Origin: Chimonanthus salicifolius
Taxonomy: Eukaryota; Streptophyta; Magnoliopsida; Laurales; Calycanthaceae
Direction of reading: 5' to 3'
NCBI GenBank assembly: GCA_013350335.1
Contig: CM023540.1
Span: forward strand, 60,469,195-60,533,194
Length of the DNA: 64,000 bases
Shown in pieces: positions 19,296 through 32,390 of this stretch. The stretch's first letter is position 1, and each line of letters begins with the position of its first letter. The position numbers and the translations under genes are program-made. The notes under the pieces are model-generated. The model saw nothing but the letters and a program-made list of their open reading frames with translations. It did not search any database and was not told the DNA's origin.

Positions 19296-19795
19296 GCTGA
19301 TGACGCAGGAGACGGATGAAATGGTGGACGCGACTGAAGTCAAGCTTAGGAGCTTGGGAAAACGACTACTTTGTTTATCAAAGTTTTATTTTGGAAAAGT
19401 TGTAACTTCAGTAGCTTAGCTTGTCGAATTGTAATAATTTTGGATTTCTTGCTATGGTCTGGATTATACTCTGTACGTTATCATTTTGAGACATAATTAT
19501 GAACATTTGGGTATCTTAGTAGTTTAATGATGTATCTTTCCTTCTATCTAAAACCGGTAGGATAGTATCTATTATAATGTTCCGCATGTAATTATATTTT
19601 GCGAGCTTACTTCCTACGCGTGAACTGTACTCGTGGACTTCATTCCGCGCACGCGTGGGGTTGGCCAGTTAAGGGCCGGGCTTTAGAAGTTCAGACTTAA
19701 CTCGCGTCGTGATGTCCGCGCCCATTGTCACTTTTATTTAATTCAAAAAAAAAAAAATAGACTCTGATTTCGGCGAAAATGGGGCGGGCATTACA
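19296..19795 (+). mobile_element. LTR X, third piece and end
   Basis: Continues X after B (ATGACGCAGGAGACGG, then AAGCTTAGGAGCTTGG) through the conserved U5 TTAAG...CTTAA hairpin and an A-run, to GGGCATTACA at 19795. No primer site follows, so X is a 3' LTR or a solo LTR. The sequence after it (GGTTT) belongs to LTR D. Confidence 0.85.
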
Positions 19796-21884
19796 GGTTT
19801 TGATGCTTAGAAAACATAGAAACCATGGAGTTTTGTGGACTGTTTTTGAGGTTTCTTAGTGATACAAATGCATGCTTTAAAGAGGGGTAAAAAAATGTAT
19901 TTGAATGACATAAGGACTGAAGTTAGCATGGGTCTAAAACAGTGAATTAAAATTAATGAAATGGACAATGGGGATCGGCCATCTTGGATGGCCGAATCCC
20001 ATGAAGTATGAGGGTCATCTAGACAAAGAGATGAACTTATTTGGATGGTTTTTAAGGGGTATAAATGCAGTAATGTTATACTGATATTGTGTGTTTAAAT
20101 AACACCTAAAACATGTTTGAAAGACCAAAACATGGACATACGGTTCGGCCACCTTGGATGGCCGAACCCCATGTAAGTAATTGATGATTTTGATGAGTTT
20201 AAAACCATATAAAATATGGTGTTTGATGTGATTTGGTGAAGTTTAATTTACTGTTTCGGTGGATGTTTATGCGGCTGAACCATGTATAATTCATGGTTGA
20301 GTTAGCATGATTAAACCATGAATAATCATGGTGATTATCGGATCAAGTGGACCCTAGGGTTCGGCTATGAGTATGGCCGAACCCCATGGAGCTGTTTTTG
20401 AGATTAATGGACTAATTTGGATGGGAGGTTATGGTTGTTTTAATTAATGAATCATACATGATAAGTTATGGACTATGTGTAAGAAAATAATCAACTATTG
20501 ATGATGATGGATTATGGGATGAAAATCTATAGGATGTGGTTCGGCCATGTAGTATGGCTGAACCCCATCAATGATTATTTGATACAATTGGGTTAAGTAA
20601 TAAATGGGATTAAAGGTGATGAATGAAGAACCCCACAAGATGTGGTTGGGTCTTAGATGTGAATGAACATTTAAATGATAGTATGATTTATTTATTGTTA
20701 CATCACAAGGTGACGGAAGTGAACGGCGGGCAAGTAGTGTGCAAGTGACGCTAGAGAAAGATCGAACACTGAAGTGAATCTTCAGTAGGTTTCCTACCTA
20801 CTTGTAACCACAATTATGATTTGATTTTATTATGTTTTTATGAGATATGTTGTATTTGATATTATGTTTCAAATATGGTTTTGAATGATGAGATATGTAT
20901 TTACAAATGACATACATGTACATTGACATCTCATGCATGGCATGGGGTGATGATTATGGATTACCTTGACTTGAGAGTCCCAATGAAAGAACACCGTGAA
21001 ACAACTCAATGATGAAGTGTCTTTCCACAAGTAATGAGGATTACTGTGGATTACCTTATCATGTGAGTCCTAATGAAAGAATACTGTAAAACAACTCAAT
21101 GATGAAGTGTCTCTCCACAGGTAACGAGGATTACTGTGGATTACCTTATCATGTGAGTCCCAATGAAAGAATACTGTGAGTCCCAAATGAAAGTGCATTG
21201 TGATTTACCTTGACGGTGAGAGTCCCGTCAAGTGATGGCTATGTATGTGTGATGGGGTGGGGCTCATTACATATGCACTTACATACATAGCATTGTTTTC
21301 AGATGTTTTATTGATAATCATGTACTATGATATATATGCATATTTTATATGCTAACCATGTGGTAGCCCTGATTCGGGAACCTACGGGGCGCTTTGATCT
21401 AACGCCCTAATTCTATCCATAGAGGATAATGCAGGTACAAGGAAAGGGAAAGAGAAGGACGATGACCAGGAGGGGAGCCAAGCGTAAATGCTTGAATGCT
21501 GGAACGAATTTATATTTGATGTTATTTGAATACTTTATTATGGACATGTAATAATATAGATACCTTGCTATGGTTTGATTAGGATATTAATAATGGTTGG
21601 TTGATTTATGTTAATTATTAATTGAGACTGGTACTTGCTATCTATTCATGATATTTCCGCAGTTAGTCTAGTTTATTCCGTAAGTCTTTGTTTAGTTCCA
21701 TGTGTGTATTATCTATTATGGTTTAGTCTATGTACACATGGGTGGCCAGTTAAGGGTCAGGCTTTGGGTAGTCCGGACTTAGCTCGCGTCGTGGCGCCTC
21801 CCGTTCTTGTTCACTCTATGTTTTTTTCAAAAGAAATTTTTAGACTCTGATTTTCGGAAGGGTGAAAAGGGCAGGGGCGTTACA
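19796..21884 (+). mobile_element. LTR D, right part (A/B-type LTR)
   Basis: Matches the A and B LTRs from the middle of the hairpin array onward, with hairpins at about 19972, 20145, 20357 and 20540. It then has the acceptor-like CCATAG (ends 21422), the TTAAGGG...CTTAG U5 hairpin and the end GGGGCGTTACA at 21884. Its left part lies outside the window beyond X. No primer site follows, so it is a solo LTR or 3' LTR, and it abuts an E-type LTR. Confidence 0.8.
20960..21215 (+). repeat. 90-bp tandem repeat in LTR D
   Basis: Units starting ATTACCTT at 20960, 21050 and 21140 (exact 90-bp period), including GTGAGTCCCAATGAAAG and CAACTCAATGATGAAG. Not present in A or B at this spot. Confidence 0.85.
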
Positions 21885-23463
21885 CAAGTAAGTGATCTGG
21901 TGTGTTTCAACCGACTGAATCTTACGATTCAGTTGACGGAAGGTATCTGGGTGTGATTCAGTCAACTGAATTGAAAAGTTTGATTTTTGGATGATCTTCC
22001 ATATGCCTTTGTCTATCTGGGAGGATGGAAGGGATGATAAAATTAAAATGGAAAATCAAATTAATATATGTTGCTGAACTTAATAAGGTAAGGAGATTCG
22101 TAAAAGGATTGTGATATGGCTTGTATGAAGCTATGTGAACTGCTGAGATTTAGTTCTTACATAGCTTGTATACAAGCTGAACTTAATAAGGTAAGGAGAT
22201 TCACAAGACAAGACAAGTAAGGATAGAGTATTCGACATTGGTAGGATTCCTACCTTATTGAAAACACTATGGAAAATGATATGATACTGATCTTTATTCG
22301 AAATATGATGATTACTTTGGTTAAACAAATTGTATATGTTTATGAACTGAATTTCAATAATATTATGTATTTTGAAATGAAATGGCATTCTGCATACATT
22401 ACCTCATGCATGGCATGGGAGAGAATACATATGACCAGTAAGCCAAGTCCTGAGCAGTCCAGACATGACTTGGGCTTGAGACTAGCTTGTATGAAGCTAT
22501 GTGAACTGTTGAGATTTGGCCTTGTCCGGGTTGATAGAAATAGGTATGGCCTAATTTGGGCCAAAGTGCTCCTGGGAAGGTCCCGAAACCCTGCGCAGAG
22601 GGAGGAGTCCACACTCCACTGATAGTCTCGGTTGTTAATATGTGGATGGGTATACAGTGACCTTGGCGGTTGCCGCCACAAAACACTGCCGACGTAATTG
22701 GCCAAGTAAACCTTGATATGGTGATTTATCAAGGAAACCATTGATATTTATTTATGATGTGATTGGATATGAAAATTGGGTGAGAGTTCATTTGGCATTG
22801 ACACCCATGACAATATACATAAGTAAGCATGATTATGATATGGACATCATGCATTGTTTTTACTACTTATGAGATATTTTGCAAATGTGATATGATGTAT
22901 CTACCTTGATTTATATTATTCATATGTGTACCATAACCCTATTTGGAATACCTGCTGGGCATGTTGACTAATGCCCTACTTTTACCCCATAGATGATGGA
23001 ACAGGGAATGGTAATAATCAGGAAAAGAACGATGGACTGGAAGGGAGCCAAGCATAGGAGCTTGGAAAGATTATGTTTAAATTACTCAATTTTAATTTCC
23101 ATGATGTATTGGGAGAACTAATATTTTGGATTTTAATAACTTAGACTTAATTGTTATGGTTTGATAATATTTAATTTTAAGTATATGGTGATTGGCTTTC
23201 CTTGCCTTATAATGACAAGTATATGAATAATATCTTATTCGTATAAATAATTCCGCAAGTATTTAGAAAAGTGTTTGAAATGTTTTAGTGGATTTAGTCC
23301 ACGCACATGTAATGGTGGCCAGTTAAGGGTCGGGTTTTGGAAACTCGGACTTGACTCACGTCGTGCCGTCCCACTCTCTCTCACTTGATTTAATATATAT
23401 ATATGTATGTATGTATATATATACTCTGATTTTGTGAAGGTGAGAAAGGGTGGGGCATTTTCA
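21885..23463 (+). mobile_element. 5' LTR of element E (right part)
   Basis: An LTR of a different subfamily, similar to 53070-54793. It begins inside a palindrome cluster (CCGACTGAATC...GATTCAGT). It carries GGTAGGATTCCTACC (22240-22254), GGGCATGTTGACTAATGCCC followed by the acceptor-like CCCCATAG (ends 22992), and a short TA/GTAT run. It ends in CA at 23463 before the primer site. The left part is missing or displaced by D. Small reading frames here are not genes. Confidence 0.82.
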
Positions 23464-23465
23464 GT

Positions 23466-23477
23466 TGGTATCAGAGC
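23466..23477 (+). other. Primer-binding site of E
   Basis: TGGTATCAGAGC, initiator-Met type, 2 bases after the LTR end. Confidence 0.92.
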
Positions 23478-23949
23478 AAAACCGGAAGTGTTGAATCTCG
23501 CAAAGTAAGATTAATATGGTATCATGTCTCACTGACAGATAAGAATCGCAACTAACAGACTCTTCAGAGTCTACTGCACGGGGGCTGGATTAATTTACTT
23601 TGATGAGAATCAGCTGTAAGCATTCAATTTGATAACAACATTTGATGAGCAAAACAACAGCAAGGGAAGGACAATCACTATAAATTGTAGATTTATCAAA
23701 TATAGCGAAATAGGTAGTTCCTCCCCCGAACAATAAACATCATGTGATACTTAGAAAATCTCCCCAAAACAATAAATACAAGATGTCACTTAGGCAATTT
23801 CCCCAAGAAAGGAACACAAATGATATTTAGGAGAGCTAAGCAGAACTTTCCCCTCCCTATGATTATTTGAACAATTATAACATCAGAGTATGTGAACAAA
23901 AGTTCTTATTAGCAAATTAAGTCAACCAATGTTTCAATGACTTAGGAAA
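23478..23949 (+). other. Leader of E
   Basis: Same layout as A and B: ATGTCTCACTGAC, a hairpin GACTC-TTCA-GAGTC (23558-23571), then TTCCCC-rich repeats of about 50 bp. The extra zinc-knuckle gene is absent, since gag begins only about 470 bases after the primer site. Confidence 0.65.
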
Positions 23950-26381
23950 ATGCCTCCAAGAAGAAGCAATACCTGACAGAACCCACATCAGGAAGAGGGA
24001 CAGGACAGTGTAAATATTCCTGAGGTGCCTCTCGAGCTACAGAGCTTAGTAATAGGCAGTGGTCACCTCCGTTCTACAGCAACACTAGAACGGCAATGGA
24101 GGTTCAACCTCCAATGAATCTCAGGACCGAACAATGGTCAAGGATTTTCAATAGCAGCGTCCCCCTTATTTCAAAGGGAAGGAGGGACCCGCAAGAGCGG
24201 AGAACTGGATTGAGAATATTACAAAGATCTTAAAGTTGCTCAAAATCACCGATGACCAGGACCGAATACTGCTAGCTACCTCACAACTGGTAGATGATGC
24301 CAGCAAATGGTGGAAGGTTATCGAACATCAACAAATGCAGATTCCAGTAGAGGATAGAACATAGATAACTTGGGATCAGTTTGCTGGGATGGTTTTGGAC
24401 CATTACTTTCCAGAAAAGGAGAAAGAGGCGCCAAACACAGGCACTCATAGCCTTGGTCCAGGGCACCATGACCGTCGCAGAATATTATCAAGAATTCCTT
24501 CATCTATCATGTTATGCTCTGTACATTGTGGACACTGAATATAAGAAGGCCCGGAAGTTTGAGCAAGGTTTGAGACCAAACATCAGAGCCAAAGTTACTA
24601 TTTTCAAATCAACTACTTTGGCAGAAGTGATCAGCAGAGCCGGTATAGTCGAACAAGAGCTAATGGAGACAGTTAGATTTGTGAACAACAGACGAAGCCA
24701 GAGCGAGGGAAATACTTTCCGCCATCACAAGAAATTCAGACCCAACTTTGGGAGACCCTCAGCCTCTACTGGTTCTACTGGTGGTTTTTCGTCCCAATCA
24801 GCCCTCCACATCAGGACCAGTCTCTCAGGCTCCTCGAGGTGTTATCACCTGTTATTAGTGTGGCCAGCAGGGCCATATGAAGAGGGATTTTCCGCATAAC
24901 AATAGACCTTCTTACTCCAGGGGTTCTTTCCGTCCTCCAGGCCGATTAGCTCAGTTGCAAGTAGCCAGGGCACATAACCAGTCAGGACAGGCACCCATTC
25001 CGACAAGATCTGGATGGTTATATACTTTAGTTCCTCCTCCAGAGACAATGGATCACTCAATGATTCAAGGTATGGCAGTAGTTGGTAGTTCTTATGCTAT
25101 TGTATTATTTGATTTAGGAGCATCCCACTCCTTTATGTCTGCTACCTTCATGTCTGCTACTGGTATCTTAGTACAACAACTATCCACTGCACTTACTATT
25201 GTATCCCCTGTTGGAGACACATCACTGGGTCTAATCTACACCTCCGTAGATATTGAACTTACTGAGTTCAGATTTAAATTCAACTACCTGGTACTCGAGA
25301 TGACAAAATAGGATATCATACTTGGCATGGACTGGTTGGCTACCTTTCAAGCCGGCATTGACTGTCACCTTCGCAGAGTGATATTCTAGTCACCCGAGGG
25401 AAAACGGTTTATAGTACATGCCATCGGTAGAGATTCCTATGACCAGGAGATTACATGAAGAAATGAACCATCTCGTACTAATCAACATCAGACTAGACAA
25501 GGCGCCGATGAAAGAACTACATGCTGTAGTGAAATACTACGAGGGGTATTTACAACAGAACTCCCTAGTTTGCCTCAAAAAAGGGAGATTGATTTCGAGA
25601 TTAAACTCCATCCTGGCACTACTCCTGTATCATTACCTCATTACCGGATGGCCCCAGCAGAAATGTCTGTGCTGAAGAAACAAATTGATGAGTTGCTCAG
25701 ACTAGGATGCATCCGGCACAACACCTCATCCTAGGGAGCACCAGTATTGTTCGTAAAGAAGAAAGATGGTACTCTTCGGATATGTATGGATTACAGGAAG
25801 TTGAATCAATTGACTGTCAGGAACAAGTACCCTCTACCCAGAATTGATGATTTGTTCGATCAAGTCAGAGGCTCCAGCCATTTCTCCAAAATTGATCTTA
25901 TGTCAGGCTACCATCAAATCCATGTTAGGGATGAGGACATAGAAAAGATGGCTTTTAGAACTCGGTATGGACTGCATGAATATGTGGTCATGCCTTTTGG
26001 ACTCACCAATGCACCAGCCATATTCATGGATCTGATGAACAGAATATTTTGTCCTTATGTGGATAAATTCGTAATTGTCTTCATTGACGACATTATAATT
26101 TATTCCACCAGTTGGGAAGAGCATGCTGAACATCTAAGGATAGTTTTGGACACTCTAAAGAAGAATCAGTTATATGCCAAAGCAAGCAAGTGCGAATTAT
26201 GGCTATCTGAGGTCAACTTTTCGGGACACGTTATATCAGCTGAAGATATAGCCGTAGACCCAGCTAAAGTGGCAGCGGTTAGAGACTAGAAAGCTTCAAA
26301 GAATGTGACCGAAATCCACAGCTTTCTGGGACTAATTAGATACTATCGAAAGTTTATTATGGACTTCTCCAAGAATACAGC
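23950..26381 (+). pseudogene. Gag-PR-RT part of element E gag-pol (degraded)
   Basis: Starts ATG CCT CCA AGA as in H's gag but stops at codon 9. The gag core is readable at 24381-24840. The zinc knuckle is broken by a CAG-to-TAG stop at 24856. The protease has the active-site triplet changed to DLG (about 25110). RT is readable at 25747-26289, including FIDD, after a TGG-to-TAG stop at 25732. Most lesions are C-to-T or G-to-A, as expected for long methylated DNA. It is cut at 26381 by solo LTR F and continues at 29957. A Tekay/Del-like chromovirus related to B and H. Confidence 0.9.
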
Positions 26382-27092
26382 TGTAACACCCCGCCCTTTT
26401 CACTCTAATTATCAGAGTTTTTTTTTATAAATAATAATACTCAAGTGATCGGGGCAGAGTGTCACGACGCGAGTTAAGTTCGGACTTCTAAAATCCGACC
26501 CTTAACTGGCCGAGCCCATGTGCATATGGACTAAGTCCATAAGAATCGATCCACACATGGTACTAATAGAATTGCAAAAAATACTTAAACCTAAACTAAC
26601 TGATGGTTATAATGGAACCTATGACTACTCCAATTATCATTCTTAGATAGCAAAGTACTTAATCATAATCTCCAAAAATTACTAAACAATCTTAACTAAT
26701 CGTTCAATCAAACCATCCAAATAAATAAAACCATAGCATCTACTTAACTACTTATTACATGCCAACACATCTAATTACCAAATTACATTGTCCAAATAAA
26801 TCAAATAACAAGTCCATAAATAGTCCATTCAAATCATTCAAACCGCCCAAGCTCCTTTGCTTGGTCCCCCTCTCGATCCTCATTTCTTGTCTTTCCTGCG
26901 TCATCCACTAAGGGTAGAGATAGGGCGTTAGATCAACACGCCCAGTAGTGTTTCCGAATAGGGCTACCATAAGGTTAGTATAGAACATGCAAATAATATA
27001 ATAATACATGTGTGTCAAAGTTCCATAAAAACATGCTATGTATGAAATGAATATGTAATGAGTCCCACCCATCACCATTCTACATAGCCTCC

Positions 27093-27246
27093 TCTTGACG
27101 GGATTCTCATCGTCAAAGTACTCCACAGTGGTCTTTCGGACGCCCCGACGGAGTGTGGCCTCCGGATTCCTCTTGATGGGATTCTCATCATCAAGGTACC
27201 CCACAGTGGTCTTTCGGACGCCCCGACGGAGTGTGGCCTCCGGTTA
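27093..27246 (-). repeat. 78-bp tandem repeat in F (2 copies)
   Basis: Copies begin at 27093 and 27171. Each combines a CTTGACGG...CGTCAAG type hairpin with the CGGTCG/CCCCGACGGAG block that makes up the 63-bp repeats elsewhere. Confidence 0.85.
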
Positions 27247-27539
27247 CAACACCATCATCCCATGCCATGCATGAGATATCTATGAAAACATGCCATTTAG
27301 AAACATAACTTTACATTCATATAACTTATCGAAATCAACATAAAACAGCAAATAGAAATGTGGTTACAATAAAGGTAGGAAACCTACACAATGATCACTT
27401 AATTTGGCTCTTCTTTTGAACCGTCTCTTTTTTACAACTTGTACACTGTTCAAGCAAACCCCGTGGCCCTATTTATATAACGGCAAGTCAAACTTTTAAC
27501 CATAAAATTCCAATCTAGTCTAAGTCCCAAAAATCCATT

Positions 27540-28450
27540 ATGTGGGGTTCGGCCAAATCCCATGGCCGAACCTCACCTATTTTCAATTTGTCTCTCTTTC
27601 ATACAACCATACAATTTAACCAACCTCCAAATAAGCCTTGGTAGGGTTCGGCCATACATTATGGCTGAACCTTACCACTTTGGTTTTGGCCCATTTATCC
27701 AATCACATGATCATTTTATCTTTGATCATTTCATCCATAATTTACAATAATGCCACCATACAACTCTTTGCTTAATTTTCCTTAAAATTCAAAGTCCAAC
27801 CCCAAACCACCTTAGTGGGGTTCGGCCATACACATGGCCGAACCTCACCATCTTTATTTGCTCCTTTAAGTCCCTCATACATGTATCTCATTTGCTTAAT
27901 TTTTATCACAAATTGATCATCAAGTCCATCAATTGACAATTGGTGGGGTTCGGCCCCACATATGACCGAACCTCACCCTAGAGATTTTAATCCCAAGTTC
28001 CATCCTCTTTCATGTTTAATCTCCTTAGTACTAAGTCCATAATTGAGATATGTAATTTCAAAATCATAAACATATATCATTCATTAACATAATCCATAAA
28101 ACAGTCCATGGGGTTCGGCCATACATATGGCCGAACCCTATGGTTCTCTTGGTGTAATCCTTCCAACATTTGTCCATGGTTTTAATCCATAAATTAGCCA
28201 TAACAATAATATGTTTCAGCCAAGCCATAGCTACTCAAAAACAGTAAGCTATCTTCACTTAAATTCCTTTAAAAATCTTCATTACCCAATATGGACTTTA
28301 TCCCTCAAACACCATTAAAATCACCAAGTTTTTCCATGGGGTTCGGCCATCTAATGGGGCCGAACCCTATGGTCCATATTTTACCATTTTTAAACATCAT
28401 AATCCTAGATCTAAACCATTGATGGATCTGGCCATACAATGGCCAGATCA
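27540..28450 (-). repeat. Hairpin array in LTR F (7-8 units)
   Basis: GGGTTCGGCC...GGCCGAACC units at about 27544, 27643, 27819, 27946, 28108 and 28340. A final variant at 28425-28449 has both arms changed (GATCTGGCC with GGCCAGATC). All lie inside the predicted intron. Confidence 0.9.
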
Positions 28451-29956
28451 CATTCCCTTAACCAACTTTATTTATCAATTGTTTAAAGTGCACTTACCGA
28501 TACAGCGACTCCTTCGGTCTTTCACTTCTTGATCTTTTTCTCCGATTTGATCTTCCTTCCTTTCCTAGTCCTTCTCTCTTCCTTCTGGTTCTCTTGGCTG
28601 AGACTGGCCTTGCTGCAAGCTCCTTGGGATAATTCAGCCAGGTGATATGGATTTGAGAGATAGATAGAGAGAGAAAGGGAACTTTGATCTTAAACCTTGG
28701 TGCCAAACTCTTTTGCTCAAAGTGTGCTTTTGTCTTGGTGAAAGAAATCAACCAAGGACTGATTGCAAATCAATAACCAGCTGCTGTTCTTGCTTTTGGA
28801 AAGATGAAGGACGACCAAGGGAGAGAGAGATAGAGAGAGTAAGAAATGAAACTTCTTTGGCTACTCAAATTTAGTCCAATTTTATCTCTCATGTAACTCC
28901 CATATTAACAATGCCTTTTATGCTTACTTGGGGGTTTCATCTATGAAATGAAACCTCCCCAAGCTTCCAACGTCTCCCTTGGACTGTATTTGTGTAACCC
29001 CCTCCTTAGATCCTCTCTCATTAACAATTCAAATGGGGGTTTCATCTTAAGATGAAACTCTTCCCCTCCTCCAATGTGTAATCTAACCATTTGAATTTGA
29101 ACTATTATAATCTCTCATGTAACTCCATAAAATAGCCAGCCCTATTCATGCTCCATCTTTGGGAGTTACATGCATGAAATAACCATCCCATGCAACTCCA
29201 AATGTAACTCTCATTTGTTTACTACTTCCCTTGGGGTTTCATTTTTGAAATGAAACACACCATGTTCCAACGACTCTCTATGCATGTCCTTGTGGTTTAC
29301 ATCTTCCCCTCATTCATCTCTCATTAACCATCTTGCATGTGAGAGTTTCATTTGAAATGAAACTCTCCTAGGTCCCAACGGCTAACCCCTTGATTCATCT
29401 TGTGTAACCGCCACTTCTTAATACCTTCCTTGGAGTTACATGCATGAATTATCAATCCATGCCGCTCCAACGTGCATCACCACTTGAATTTGAAATCACC
29501 CATCAACCTTTTATCTACACACCTCATTCATTTAAATATTCCATCCAACTCATTTATGTAACTCACCCATCTCAACTCATTCATTTAATGTAACTCAACT
29601 AATAAATTCAACTCACTCATCTCCATCATTTAATTTATCTCAATCCCACTCAAACATTAAATTAAACTTATCCCAAATTAACTTCGAACTTAATCAATGA
29701 TTAATCATATCCATCTCAACCCGTTGGGTCCCATTTGGGTCCCTTTAACAATTTATCAAAATTTGACCCAATTACAAATCTTGACCCATTTGAGTACATC
29801 TCATCCATTTATTGGTCTTGTAAACATAATTATCAACCATTGGTCTTGATTGGACCATTGGCCCAACACCTTACAAATTTAAATCCATATCAAATAAACC
29901 ACAATGGCAATTCCGTAAATATTAATATATTGAAAATTCTAGGGTCTTGCAGCAGC

Positions 29957-31177
29957 TCCACTTACCCGACTAACTCAGAAAGGAGTCAAATTTGAATGGT
30001 TTGACGTGTGCAACCGAAGGTTTGAAAATTTGAAAGAGAAGCTTACCACCGCTCCCATTCTGATTTTGCCGGAGAGAGGCAAGGGATATGAAGTATACTG
30101 TGATGCTTCCGGAGAAGGACTTGGGTTCTCTCTCACTAAAAGTCATCATGTAGTGGCATATGGTTCAAGGCAACTGAAAATCTATGAACGCAACTATCCC
30201 ACCCATGGTCTGGAACTACCTGCAGTGGTCTTCGCTCTCAAAAGCTGGAGACACTATCTATATGGTGAGACATTTGAGGCGTTTCAGACCATAAGAGCTT
30301 AAAATATCTATTCGATCAAAAGGAACTTATTTTGAGACAGCGCAGATGGATGACATACCTGCAAAACTATGAATTTACATTGCCATATCACCCGGGCAAG
30401 GCAAACCAAGTGGCATCTGATGGTACGGTCCAGTATGGTTTCCAAGATTGAGCAAAAACACTGGACAAATCCTGAAGTGGCAGAAATTTGGGCCAAGATG
30501 ACGATTGGAGAGGTTATACCTGAATGGGAATTACGACCTGGACAAGGTCTCTTATTCCGAGGCAGGACATATGTACCCCAAGGCTGCAGAAGAGAGTTGT
30601 TGACAAAAGCTCATCAATCAAAACTCTTTATTCATCGAGGTAGCACCAAAATGTATCATGATCTAAAGAGACATTATTGGTGGCATGGACTCAAAAGAGA
30701 TGTGGCTGATTTTGTCTCTCACTATCTTACTTGCCAGCAAGTCAAAACAGAACATCAGAAGCTGCCAGGATTGCTAAAACCCTTACCTGTGCTTGAATGG
30801 AAATGGGAACACATTTCCATGGACTTTGTGATAGGACTGCCGAGGTCTTCAAAGGGTAACGATGCAATCTGGGTTGTAGTGGATCGTCTGACTAAGTCCT
30901 CACATTTTCTTCCTATCAAGATGACAGACTCGTCTGAGACTTTGGGACGGCGGTATATGAAGGACATCATCAGGCTACATGGTATACCAAGGACTATTGT
31001 ATCCGACAAAGATGGCTGATTCACTTGCAGGGTGTGGTAGAGCATGCAGTCGTCTATGGGGACAAACTTGTTAATCAACACAGTTTTCCATCCACAAACC
31101 AATGGTCAGTCGGAACGAGCAATACAAACATTGGAGGATATGCTTAGAGCTTGCATGTTAGACTTCAAGGGTGGTTG
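29957..31177 (+). pseudogene. RNase H-integrase part of element E gag-pol (degraded, truncated)
   Basis: Continues E's pol after F: RNase H (30006-30300, [13 protein letters not shown]), a frameshift near 30295 and a short deletion near 30418. Integrase is open from about 30420 to 31018, with HHCC zinc finger, the first catalytic Asp (MDFVIG) and the second (SDKDG). Stops follow (TGA at 31018, TAG at 31038), and the frame then runs to [15 protein letters not shown]. At 31177 LTR G cuts it. The rest of integrase, the chromodomain and the polypurine tract are not found anywhere in the window, so a deletion accompanied or followed the later insertions. Confidence 0.88.
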
Positions 31178-31809
31178 TGTAACGCCGCCCCTTTTCGCTA
31201 CGCCAAAATCAGAGTCTATTTTTTTTTTTGAAAATAAGGAGTGACAAGAGAGCGGGACATCACGACGCGAGTTAAGTCCTAGCTTCCAAAGCCCGGCCCT
31301 TAACTGGCCAACCCTACGTGTTCGTGGAACTAAGTCCACAAGAACGGTTCACACGTAGAAAGTAAGCTTGTGGAAAATAAACTTAATGCGGAAGTTTATC
31401 CTACCAATTTTAGATAGCAAGGAATTGCATCACTTAATTAATAAATACCTCAATTTAAAATGTCCAAAATGAAAGTCCAAACCATAGCAAGTAATCTAAA
31501 TTATTACAGTCCAACAAGTTAAGTTACTCAAATTACATCTCCATAAATAAAACTTAAGTAAATAAAACTAGCTCCTTCAAGCTCCTATGCTTGGTTCCGA
31601 TCACGTCCTTCACTTCCTCCATTTCCTGCGTCATTGTCTAAGATAGAAGTAGGGCGTTAGACAACGCGCCTAATAGGTACTCCGAGTAGGGTCAACACAT
31701 GGATTAGTATAAACAAAACACATAGATATAAGTAAATCAAAACCATGCAATCAATGCCATGCCATGGGTGTCATATGCCATGAGTCCCACCCATCATCCA
31801 TATCACCAT

Positions 31810-32390
31810 CACATAGTATCCTCTTGATAGAAAAAAATCTTCATCAAGGTATCCCAATCACAAAGTATCCCTCTTGATGGAAAACCAGTCATCAAGGTAT
31901 CACAATCATATAGTATCCCTCTTGATGGAAAAGCCTCATCAAGGCATCACAATCACATAGTATCCCTCTTGATGGAAAAGCCTCATCAAGGTATCACAAT
32001 CACATAGTATCTCTCTTAATGGAAAAGCCTCATCAAGGTATCACAATCACATAGTATCCCTCTTGATGGAAAAGCCTCATCAAGGTATCACAATCACATA
32101 GTATCCTTCTTGATGGAAAATCCTGATCAAGGTAGCACAATCACATAGTATCCCTCTTGATGGAAAAGCCTCATCAAGGTATCACAATCACATAGTATCC
32201 CTCTTGATGGAAAATCCTCATCAAGACATCAAAATCACAAAGTACCCTCTTGATGAAAAATGCACATCAAGATATCCCCATGTTTGTTTATCGGTCGCCC
32301 CGACGGAGCGTGGACTCCGGTTACATCTCAAACATAGTATCCCTCTTGATGGAAAATCCTCATCAAGGCGTCACAACTCCATAGTATCCC
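31810..32390 (-). repeat. 47-bp tandem array in LTR G (about 12 copies)
   Basis: Regular units (for example 31921, 31968, 32015) each holding CTTGATGG...TCATCAAG, a 7-bp stem hairpin. One copy of the 63-bp-type unit interrupts near 32280-32325. Not a CRISPR: the spacers are part of the repeat and the setting is a plant LTR. Confidence 0.92.

Larger units (their letters stand above)
26908..28497 (-). other. Predicted leader intron in LTR F (1590 nt)
   Basis: On the minus strand, donor CG|GTAAGTGC at 28497, after an exon containing GAAGGAGTCGCTGTATCG. The acceptor is CTACCCTTAG at 26908, preceded by TCTAACGCCC. Inferred. Confidence 0.5.
26382..29951 (-). mobile_element. Solo LTR F inserted in the pol of E (3570 bp)
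   Basis: On the minus strand it runs from TGCAAGACCC (at 29951) to the U5 end TTACA (at 26382), with no internal region. The flanks ACAGC (26377-26381) and GCAGC (29952-29956) form a 5-bp target duplication with one mismatch. Joining them restores the E reading frame ...SKNTA-APLTRL. It carries the standard U5 hairpins, a two-copy 78-bp repeat, a hairpin array and a CT-rich leader exon. The insertion postdates E; the internal part was lost by LTR-LTR recombination. Confidence 0.9.

Noticed and set aside
22269..22741. Overlapping frames of 95-133 codons in the E 5' LTR
   Set aside because: The homologous stretch in the second E LTR (53750-54100) has stops and shifts in the same frames, so they are not conserved.
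31810..32390. CRISPR-like regular array of short palindromic units
   Set aside because: The whole 47-bp unit is repeated, with no unique spacers, there are no cas genes, and the context is a plant LTR.
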